64,000 bases of DNA, taken from contig JAEHOE010000085.1 of assembly GCA_016858145.1 (NCBI GenBank), forward strand, positions 62,001 through 126,000. Direction: 5' to 3'. Within the stretch, counting starts at the first letter, position 1. Every line of letters begins with the position of its first letter. The notes below the pieces were generated by a model. It ran no database searches, had not been told where the DNA came from, and saw only the letters and a list, made by a program, of their open reading frames with translations. This DNA comes from Edaphochlamys debaryana (lineage: Eukaryota; Chlorophyta; Chlorophyceae; Chlamydomonadales). The translations under genes were made by a program, and so were the position numbers. Of this stretch, positions 55,501 through 64,000 are shown piece by piece.

Positions 55501-58500
55501 CGTCGCCGGTACCAAGCGAGCCGTCTCCCTCGCCGTCTGTCGGCCCCTCGGTCGGCCCGCCTTCCTATCCTCCCGTGGCGTCCCCTTCGCCGTCGCCGGT
55601 ACCCAGCGAGCCGTCTCCCTCGCCCTCTATCGGCCTGTCGGTTAGCCCGCCTTCCTATCCTCCCGTGGCGTCCCCTTCACCGTCGCCGGTGCCCATCGAG
55701 CCGTCTCCCTCGCCCTCTATCGGCCCGTCGGTCATCCCGCCTTCCTATCCTCCCGTGGCGTCCCCTTCGCCGTTGCCGGTACCAAGCGAGCCGTCTCCCT
55801 CGCCGTCTGTCGGCCCCTCGGTCGGCCCGCCTTCCTATCCTCCCGTGGCGTCCCCTTCGCCGTCGCCGGTGCCCATCGAGCCGTCTCCCTCGCCCTCTAT
55901 CGGCCCCTCGGTCAGCCCGCCTTCCAATCCTCCCGTGGCGTCCCCTTCGCCGTTGCCGGTACCAAGCGAGCCGTCTCCCTCGCCGTCTGTAGGCCCCTCG
56001 GTCGGCCCGCCTTCCTATCCTCCCGTGGCGTCCCCCTTCGCCGTCGCCGGTACCCAGCGAGCCGTCTCCCTCGCCCTCTATCGGCCCCTCGGTCATCCCG
56101 CCTTCCAATCCTCCCGTGGCGTCCCCTTCACCTTCGCCGGTACCAAGCGAGCCGTCTCCCTCGCCGTCTGTAGGCCCCTCGGTCGACCCGCCTTCCTATC
56201 CTCCCGTGGCGTCCCCTTCACCGTCGCCGGTGCCCCGCGAGCCGCCTCCCTCGCCCTCTATCGGCCCGTCGGTCAGCCCGCCTTCCAATCCTCCCGTGGC
56301 GTCCCCTTCGCCGTTGCCGGTACCAAGCGAGCCGTCTCCCTCGCCGTCTGTAGGCCCTCGGTCGGCCCGCCTTCCTATCCTCCCGTGGCGTCCCCTTCGC
56401 CGTCGCCGGTACCCAGCGAGCCGTCTCCCTCGCCCTCTATCGGCCTGTCGGTTAGCCCGCCTTCCTATCCTCCCGTGGCGTCCCCTTCACCGTCGCCGGT
56501 GCCCATCGAGCCGTCTCCCTCGCCCTCTATCGGCCCGTCGGTCATCCCGCCTTCCTATCCTCCCGTGGCGTCCCCTTCGCCGTTGCCGGTACCAAGCGAG
56601 CCGTCTCCCTCGCCGTCTGTCGGCCCCTCGGTCAGCCCGCCTTCCTATCCTCCCGTGGCGTCCCCTTCGCCGTCGCCGGTGCCCATCGAGCCGTCTCCCT
56701 CGCCCTCTATCGGCCCCTCGGTCAGCCCGCCTTCCAATCCTCCCGTGGCGTCCCCTTCGCCGTTGCCGGTACCAAGCGAGCCGTCTCCCTCGCCGTCTGT
56801 AGGCCCCTCGGTCGGCCCGCCTTCCTATCCTCCCGTGGCGTCCCCTTCGCCGTCGCCGGTACCCAGCGAGCCGTCTCCCTCGCCCTCTATCGGCCTGTCG
56901 GTTAGCCCGCCTTCCTATCCTCCCGTGGCGTCCCCTTCACCGTCGCCGGTGCCCATCGAGCCGCCTCCCTCGCCCTCTATCGGCCCGTCGGTCATCCCGC
57001 CTTCCTATCCTCCCGTGGCGTCCCCTTCGCCGTTGCCGGTACCAAGCGAGCCGTCTCCCTCGCCGTCTGTCGGCCCCTCGGTCGGCCCGCCTTCCTATCC
57101 TCCCGTGGCGTCCCCTTCGCCGTCGCCGGTGCCCAGCGAGCCGTCTCCCTCGCCCTCTATCGGCCCCTCGGTCAGCCCGCCTTCCAATCCTCCCGTGGCG
57201 TCCCCTTCGCCGTTGCCGGTACCAAGCGAGCCGTCTCCCTCGCCGTCTGTAGGCCCCTCGGTCGGCCCGCCTTCCTATCCTCCCGTGGCGTCCCCTTCGC
57301 CGTCGCCGGTACCCAGCGAGCCGTCTCCCTCGCCGTCTGTAGGCCCCTCGGTCGGCCCGCCTTCCTATCCTCCCGTGGCGTCCCCTTCACCGTCGCCGGT
57401 GCCCATCGAGCCGTCTCCCTCGCCCTCTATCGGCCCGTCGGTCATCCCGCCTTCCTATCCTCCCGTGGCGTCCCCTTCGCCGTCGCCGCTACCAAGCGAG
57501 CCGTCTCCCTCGCCGTCTGTCGGCCCCTCGATCAGCCCGCCTTCCTATCCTCCCGTGGAGTCGCCTTCGCCGTCGCCGGTGCCCAGCGAGCCGTCTCCCT
57601 CGCCCTCTATCGGCCCCTCGGTCAGCCCGCCTTCCAATCCTCCCGTGGCGTCCCCTTCGCCGTTGCCGGTACCAAGCGAGCCGTCTCCCTCGCCGTCTGT
57701 CGGCCCCTCGGTCGGCCCGCCTTCCTATCCTCCCGTGGCGTCCCCTTCGCCGTCGCCGGTACCCAGCGAGCCGTCTCCCTCGCCCTCTATCGGCCTGTCG
57801 GTTAGCCCGCCTTCCTATCCTCCCGTGGCGTCCCCTTCACCGTCGCCGGTGCCCATCGAGCCGTCTCCCTCGCCCTCTATCGGCCCGTCGGTCATCCCGC
57901 CTTCCTATCCTCCCGTGGCGTCCCCTTCGCCGTTGCCGGTACCAAGCGAGCCGTCTCCCTCGCCGTTTGTCGGCCCCTCGGTCGGCCCGCCTTCCTATCC
58001 TCCCGTGGCGTCCCCTTCGCCGTCGCCGGTGCCCATCGAGCCGTCTCCCTCGCCCTCTATCGGCCCCTCGGTCAGCCCGCCTTCCAATCCTCCCGTGGCG
58101 TCCCCTTCGCCGTTGCCGGTACCAAGCGAGCCGTCTCCCTCGCCGTCTGTAGGCCCCTCGGTCGGCCCGCCTTCCTATCCTCCCGTGGCGTCCCCTTCGC
58201 CGTCGCCGGTACCCAGCGAGCCGTCTCCCTCGCCCTCTATCGGCCCCTCGGTCATCCCGCCTTCCAATCCTCCCGTGGCGTCCCCTTCACCTTCGCCGGT
58301 ACCAAGCGAGCCGTCTCCCTCGCCGTCTGTAGGCCCCTCGGTCGACCCGCCTTCCTATCCTCCCGTGGCGTCCCCTTCACCGTCGCCGGTGCCCCGCGAG
58401 CCGCCTCCCTCGCCCTCTATCGGCCCGTCGGTCAGCCCGCCTTCCAATCCTCCCGTGGCGTCCCCTTCGCCGTTGCCGGTACCAAGCGAGCCGTCTCCCT

Positions 58501-61500
58501 CGCCGTCTGTAGGCCCCTCGGTCGGCCCGCCTTCCTATCCTCCCGTGGCGTCCCCTTCGCCGTCGCCGGTACCCAGCGAGCCGTCTCCCTCGCCCTCTAT
58601 CGGCCTGTCGGTTAGCCCGCCTTCCTATCCTCCCGTGGCGTCCCCTTCACCGTCGCCGGTGCCCATCGAGCCGTCTCCCTCGCCCTCTATCGGCCCGTCG
58701 GTCATCCCGCCTTCCTATCCTCCCGTGGCGTCCCCTTCGCCGTTGCCGGTACCAAGCGAGCCGTCTCCCTCGCCGTCTGTCGGCCCCTCGGTCAGCCCGC
58801 CTTCCTATCCTCCCGTGGCGTCCCCTTCGCCGTCGCCGGTGCCCATCGAGCCGTCTCCCTCGCCCTCTATCGGCCCCTCGGTCAGCCCGCCTTCCAATCC
58901 TCCCGTGGCGTCCCCTTCGCCGTTGCCGGTACCAAGCGAGCCGTCTCCCTCGCCGTCTGTAGGCCCCTCGGTCGGCCCGCCTTCCTATCCTCCCGTGGCG
59001 TCCCCTTCGCCGTCGCCGGTACCCAGCGAGCCGTCTCCCTCGCCCTCTATCGGCCTGTCGGTTAGCCCGCCTTCCTATCCTCCCGTGGCGTCCCCTTCAC
59101 CGTCGCCGGTGCCCATCGAGCCGCCTCCCTCGCCCTCTATCGGCCCGTCGGTCATCCCGCCTTCCTATCCTCCCGTGGCGTCCCCTTCGCCGTTGCCGGT
59201 ACCAAGCGAGCCGTCTCCCTCGCCGTCTGTCGGCCCCTCGGTCGGCCCGCCTTCCTATCCTCCCGTGGCGTCCCCTTCGCCGTCGCCGGTGCCCAGCGAG
59301 CCGTCTCCCTCGCCCTCTATCGGCCCCTCGGTCAGCCCGCCTTCCAATCCTCCCGTGGCGTCCCCTTCGCCGTTGCCGGTACCAAGCGAGCCGTCTCCCT
59401 CGCCGTCTGTAGGCCCCTCGGTCGGCCCGCCTTCCTATCCTCCCGTGGCGTCCCCTTCGCCGTCGCCGGTACCCAGCGAGCCGTCTCCCTCGCCGTCTGT
59501 AGGCCCCTCGGTCGGCCCGCCTTCCTATCCTCCCGTGGCGTCCCCTTCACCGTCGCCGGTGCCCATCGAGCCGTCTCCCTCGCCCTCTATCGGCCCGTCG
59601 GTCATCCCGCCTTCCTATCCTCCCGTGGCGTCCCCTTCGCCGTTGCCGGTACCAAGCGAGCCGTCTCCCTCGCCGTCTGTCGGCCCCTCGGTCAGCCCGC
59701 CTTCCTATCCTCCCGTGGCGTCCCCTTCGCCGTCGCCGGTGCCCATCGAGCCGTCTCCCTCGCCCTCTATCGGCCCCTCGGTCAGCCCGCCTTCCAATCC
59801 TCCCGTGGCGTCCCCTTCGCCGTTGCCGGTACCAAGCGAGCCGTCTCCCTCGCCGTCTGTAGGCCCCTCGGTCGGCCCGCCTTCCTATCCTCCCGTGGCG
59901 TCCCCTTCGCCGTCGCCGGTACCCAGCGAGCCGTCTCCCTCGCCCTCTATCGGCCCCTCGGTCATCCCGCCTTCCAATCCTCCCGTGGCGTCCCCTTCAC
60001 CTTCGCCGGTACCAAGCGAGCCGTCTCCCTCGCCGTCTGTAGGCCCCTCGGTCGACCCGCCTTCCTATCCTCCCGTGGCGTCCCCTTCTCCGTCGCCGGT
60101 GCCCAGCGAGCCGCCTCCCTCGCCCTCTATCGGCCCGTCGGTCATCCCGCCTTCCTATCCTCCCGTGGCGTCCCCTTCGCCGTTGCCGGTACCAAGCGAG
60201 CCGTCTCCCTCGCCGTCTGTCGGCCCCTCGGTCAGCCCGCCTTCCTATCCTCCCGTGGCGTCCCCTTCGCCGTCGCCGGTGCCCATCGAGCCGTCTCCCT
60301 CGCCCTCTATCGGCCCCTCGGTCAGCCCGCCTTCCAATCCTCCCGTGGCGTCCCCTTCGCCGTTGCCGGTACCAAGCGAGCCGTCTCCCTCGCCGTCTGT
60401 AGGCCCCTCGGTCGGCCCGCCTTCCTATCCTCCCGTGGAGTCCCCTTCGCCGTCGCCGGTACCAAGCGAGCCGTCTCCCTCGCCCTCTACCGGCCCCTCG
60501 GTCATCCCGCCTTCCAATCCTCCCGTGGCGTCCCCTTCACCTTCGCCGGTACCAAGCGAGCCGTCTCCCTCGCCGTCTGTAGGCCCCTCGGTCGACCCGC
60601 CTTCCTATCCTCCCGTGGCGTCCCCTTCACCGTCGCCGGTGCCCATCGAGCCGTCTCCCTCGCCCTCTATCGGCCCCTCGGTCATCCCGCCTTCCAATCC
60701 TCCCGTGGCGTCCCCTTCACCTTCGCCGGTACCAAGCGAGCCGTCTCCCTCGCCGTCTGTAGGCCCCTCGGTCGACCCGCCTTCCTATCCTCCCGTGGAG
60801 TCCCCTTCACCGTCGCCGGTGCCCATCGAGCCGTCTCCCTCGCCGTCTATCGGCCCCTCGGTCAGCCCGCCTTCCTATCCTCCCGTGGCGTCCCCTTCGC
60901 CGTTGCCGGTACCAAGCGAGCCGTCTCCCTCGCCGTCTGTCGGCCCCTCGGTCGGCCCGCCTTCCTATCCTCCCGTGGCGTCCCCTTCACCGTCGCCGGT
61001 GCCCATCGAGCCGCCTCCCTCGCCCTCTATCGGCCCGTCGGTCATCCCGCCTTCCAATCCTCCCGTGGCGTCTCCTTCGCCGTTGCCAGTACCAAGCGAG
61101 TCGTCTCCCTCGCCGCCTGTCGGCCCCTCGGTCAGCCCGCCTTCCTATCCTCCCGTGGCATCCCCTTCACCGTCGCCGGTGCCCATCGAGCCGTCTCCCT
61201 CGCCCTCGATCGGCCCCTCGGTCAGCCCGCCTTCCTATCCTCCCGTGGAGTCCCCTTCGTCGTCGCCGGTGCCCATCGAGCCGTCTCCCTCGCCGTCTGT
61301 CGGCCCCTCGGTCAGCCCGCCTTCCTATCCTCCCGTGGAGTCCCCTTCGCCGCCGCCGCTACCAAGCGAGTCGTCTCCCTCGCCCCCTGTCGGCCCCTCG
61401 GTCAGCCCGCCTTCCTATCCTCCCGTGGCGTCCCCTTCGCCGTCGCCGGTACCAAGCGAGCCGTCTCCCTCGCCGTCTGTCGGCCCCTCGGTCAGCCCGC

Positions 61501-64000
61501 CTTCCAATCCTCCCGTGGCGTCCCCTTCGCCGTCGCCGGTGCCCATCGAGCCGTCTTCCTCGCCCTCTATCGGCCCCTCGGTCAGCCCGCCTTCCTATCC
61601 TCCCGTGGCGTCCCCTTCGCCGTCGCCGGTACCAAGCGAGCCGTCTCCCTCGCCGTCTGTCGGCCCCTCGGTCAGCCCGCCTTCCAATCCTCCCGTGGCG
61701 TCCCCTTCGCCGTCGCCGGTGCCCATCGAGCCGTCTCCCTCGCCCTCTATCGGCCCCTCGGTCAGCCCGCCTTCCAATCCTCCCGTGGCGTCCCCTTCGC
61801 CGTTGCCGGTACCAAGCGAGCCGTCTCCCTCGCCGTCTGTAGGCCCCTCGGTCGGCCCGCCTTCCTATCCTCCCGTGGCGTCCCCTTCACCGTCGCCGGT
61901 GCCCATCGAGCCGTCTTCCTCGCCCTCTATCGGCCCGTCGGTCATCCCGCCTTCCAATCCTCCCGTGGCGTCTCCTTCGCCGTTGCCAGTACCAAGCGAG
62001 TCGTCTCCCTCGCCGCCTGTCGGCCCCTCGGTCAGCCCGCCTTCCTATCCTCCCGTGGCATCCCCTTCACCGTCGCCGGTGCCCATCGAGCCGTCTCCCT
62101 CGCCCTCTTTCGGCCCCTCGGTCAGCCCGCCTTCCTATCCTCCCGTGGAGTCCCCTTCGCCGCCGCCGCTACCAAGCGAGTCGTCTCCCTCGCCCCCTGT
62201 CGGCCCCTCGGTCAGCCCGCCTTCCTATCCTCCCGTGGCGTCCCCTTCGCCGTCGCCGGTACCAAGCGAGCCGTCTCCCTCGCCGTCTGTCGGCCCCTCG
62301 GTCAGCCCGCCTTCCAATCCTCCCGTGGCGTCCCCTTCGCCGTCGCCGGTGCCCATCGAGCCGTCTTCCTCGCCCTCTATCGGCCCCTCGGTCAGCCCGC
62401 CTTCCTATCCTCCCGTGGCGTCCCCTTCGCCGTTGCCGGTACCAAGCGAGCCGTCTCCCTCGCCGTCTGTAGGCCCCTCGGTCGGCCCGCCTTCCTATCC
62501 TCCCGTGGCGTCCCCTTCACCGTCGCCGGTGCCCAGCGAGCCGCCTCCCTCGCCCTCTATCGGCCCGTCGGTCATCCCGCCTTCCAATCCTCCCGTGGCG
62601 TCTCCTTCGCCGTTGCCAGTACCAAGCGAGTCGTTTCCCTCGCCGCCTGTCGGCCCCTCGGTCAGCCCGCCTTCCTATCCTCCCGTGGCATCCCCTTCAC
62701 CGTCGCCGGTGCCCATCGAGCCGTCTCCCTCGCCGTCTGTCGGCCCCTCGGTCAGCCCGCCTTCCTATCCTCCCGTGGCGTCCCCTTCGTCGTCGCCGGT
62801 GCCCATCGAGCCGTCTCCCTCGCCCTCTTTCGGCCCCTCGGTCAGCCCGCCTTCCTATCCTCCCGTGGAGTCCCCTTCGCCGCCGCCGCTACCAAGCGAG
62901 TCGTCTCCCTCGCCCTCTATCGGCCCCTCGGTCAGCCCGCCTTCCTATCCTCCCGTGGCGTCCCCTTCGCCGTCGCCGGTACCAAGCGAGCCGTCTCCCT
63001 CGCCGTCTGTCGGCCCCTCGGTCAGCCCGCCTTCCAATCCTCCCGTGGCGTCCCCTTCGCCGTCGCCGGTGCCCATCGAGCCGTCTCCCTCGCCCTCTAT
63101 CGGCCCCTCGGTCAGCCCGCCTTCCAATCCTCCCGTGGCGTCCCCTTCGCCGTTGCCGGTACCAAGCGAGCCGTCTCCCTCGCCGTCTGTAGGCCCCTCG
63201 GTCGGCCCGCCTTCCTATCCTCCCGTGGCGTCCCCTTCGCCGTCGCCGGTACCCAGCGAGCCGTCTCCCTCGCCCTCTATCGGCCTGTCGGTTAGCCCGC
63301 CTTCCTATCCTCCCGTGGCGTCCCCTTCACCGTCGCCGGTGCCCATCGAGCCGTCTCCCTCGCCCTCTATCGGCCCGTCGGTCATCCCGCCTTCCTATCC
63401 TCCCGTGGCGTCCCCTTCGCCGTCGCCGGTGCCCATCGAGCCGTCTCCCTCGCCGTCTGTCGGCCCCTCGGTCAGCCCGCCTTCCTATCCTCCCGTGGCG
63501 TCCCCTTCGCCGTCGCCGGTGCCCATCGAGCCGTCTCCCTCACCCTCTATCGGCCCCTCGGTCAGCCCGCCTTCCAATCCTCCCGTGGCGTCCCCTTCGC
63601 CGTTGCCGGTACCAAGCGAGCCGTCTCCCTCGCCGTCTGTAGGCCCCTCGGTCGGCCCGCCTTCCTATCCTCCCGTGGCGTCCCCTTCGCCGTCGCCGGT
63701 ACCCATCGAGCCGTCTCCCTCGCCCTCTATCGGCCCCTCGGTCATCCCGCCTTCCAATCCTCCCGTGGCGTCCCCTTCACCTTCGCCGGTACCAAGCGAG
63801 TCGTCTCCCTCGCCCTCTATCGGCCCCTCGGTCAGCCCGCCTTCCAATCCTCCCGTGGCGTCCCCTTCGCCGTTGCCGGTACCAAGCGAGCCGTCTCCCT
63901 CGCCGTCTGTAGGCCCCTCGGTCGGCCCGCCTTCCTATCCTCCCGTGGCGTCCCCTTCGCCGTCGCCGGTACCCAGCGAGCCGTCTCCCTCGCCCTCTAT
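52553..64000 (+). CDS. secreted hydroxyproline-rich glycoprotein with a giant Ser/Pro repeat rod (partial, runs off window end)
   Basis: Exons 52553-52923, 53012-53109, 53208-53455, 53576-53693 and 53764 to beyond the window end, all in phase. The ATG at 52553 opens a signal peptide (MEPRCCMLGALALCLLALLA, cut near APSACD). A globular head of about 370 residues follows, with little similarity that I recognise: VSLYMSDVNGVLDLSW, GGLVIILDAATGHGASAR, GGWSVCREL, GAVVWLGYSWKGG. It has few Cys. A Pro-rich neck then leads to the rod from 54201: 30-residue units starting VSPPSYPP or VSPPSNPP, then SPSPSPVPSEPSPSPS and IGPS or VGPS. SP and SPP motifs are the classic substrates for prolyl hydroxylation and arabinosylation in volvocine wall proteins, so a stiff polyproline-II rod in the cell wall, extracellular matrix or a sexual agglutinin is inferred. 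About 109 units are seen with no end. A local frame disturbance lies at 56032-56357. Which HRGP class it belongs to is unresolved. Confidence 0.8.
54201..64000 (+). repeat. 90-bp coding minisatellite (about 109 units, continues past window)
   Basis: Tandem 90-bp units, each 30 codons, alternating mainly between SYPP...SVGPS and SNPP...SIGPS types. Units differ at a few fixed positions (GTG/GAG, GCCGTTGCC/GCCGTCGCC, GTGCCC/GTACCA, ATCGAG/AGCGAG), which allows segmental copies to be traced. Confidence 0.95.
55315..59634 (+). repeat. 2,160-bp (24-unit) tandem duplication inside the 90-bp array
   Basis: 55315-57474 and 57475-59634 match unit by unit, including rare variants such as GATCAGCCC (55370 and 57530), GGCCTGTCGG, CCCCGCGAG and the GTCGACCCG unit. 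I noticed only isolated substitutions, plus the two indels of the first copy. The match ends on both sides at 55315 and 59635. Confidence 0.8.

Noticed and set aside
54215..63847. Minus-strand GEGDGSLGTGDGEGD-type frames and Arg-rich RSARLPILPWRP frames in the repeat array
   Set aside because: A 90-bp repeat without stops in one frame tends to be open in others. Only the SP/SPP frame is linked by spliced exons to a signal peptide.
54201..64000. Regularly spaced direct repeats resembling a CRISPR array
   Set aside because: Units abut with no unique spacers, are 90 bp and code in frame for a Pro/Ser protein in a eukaryote.

Overview
The window is nuclear DNA of a green alga (Chlorophyta, probably a chlorophycean). 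It is very GC-rich. The genes are cut into many short exons joined by spliceosomal introns with C-rich 3' ends. One gene encodes a long Ser/Pro-rich wall or matrix glycoprotein. Two plus-strand genes have a TGTAA motif (the usual green-algal polyadenylation signal) about 240-260 bp past the stop. The species cannot be fixed from the sequence alone. Gene models were built by hand from splice junctions that keep reading phase and, where possible, match known protein families. For each complete model the exon lengths sum to a multiple of three.

Layout. (1) 1-1571, minus: N-terminal exons of the U5 snRNP helicase BRR2, cut by the window edge. (2) 3569-8314, minus: a 1,337-aa low-complexity protein with four copies of an S-x-D-A-x-R-V-x-P motif. 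(3) 10319-12693, minus: a membrane protein with one EF-hand. (4) 14034-15610, minus: a small P-loop kinase-like protein. (5) 17115-29283, minus: a 19-exon flavin monooxygenase with a C-terminal tail of about 2,000 residues (2,589 aa in all). (6) 29776-34376, plus: a protein with two RRMs and a U-box. (7) 36687-40181, minus: a peroxiredoxin-thioredoxin fusion with a probable mitochondrial presequence. (8) 41020-47183, plus: a LARGE-like GT49 glycosyltransferase with a long disordered N-terminus. (9) 49081-50273, plus: a tyrosine recombinase preceded by a PHD-like zinc finger. (10) 52553 to the window end, plus: a hydroxyproline-rich glycoprotein with about 109 in-frame 90-bp repeats.

The stretch between genes 6 and 7 (34983-36327) holds truncated copies of the 5' ends of both flanking genes, each pointing towards the other. 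The copies include the promoter region and exon 1 of the RRM/U-box gene, and exons 1-2 of the peroxiredoxin gene, where the copy has acquired a different N-terminus. The FMO and RRM/U-box genes are divergent and share a 492-bp intergenic region, most of which is included in the duplication.

Other points: at least five introns start with GC instead of GT; a roughly 55-65 bp sequence recurs in three introns of two genes; one intron carries a 46-bp-arm hairpin; and the glycoprotein repeat array contains a compensated frameshift and a 2,160-bp tandem duplication.
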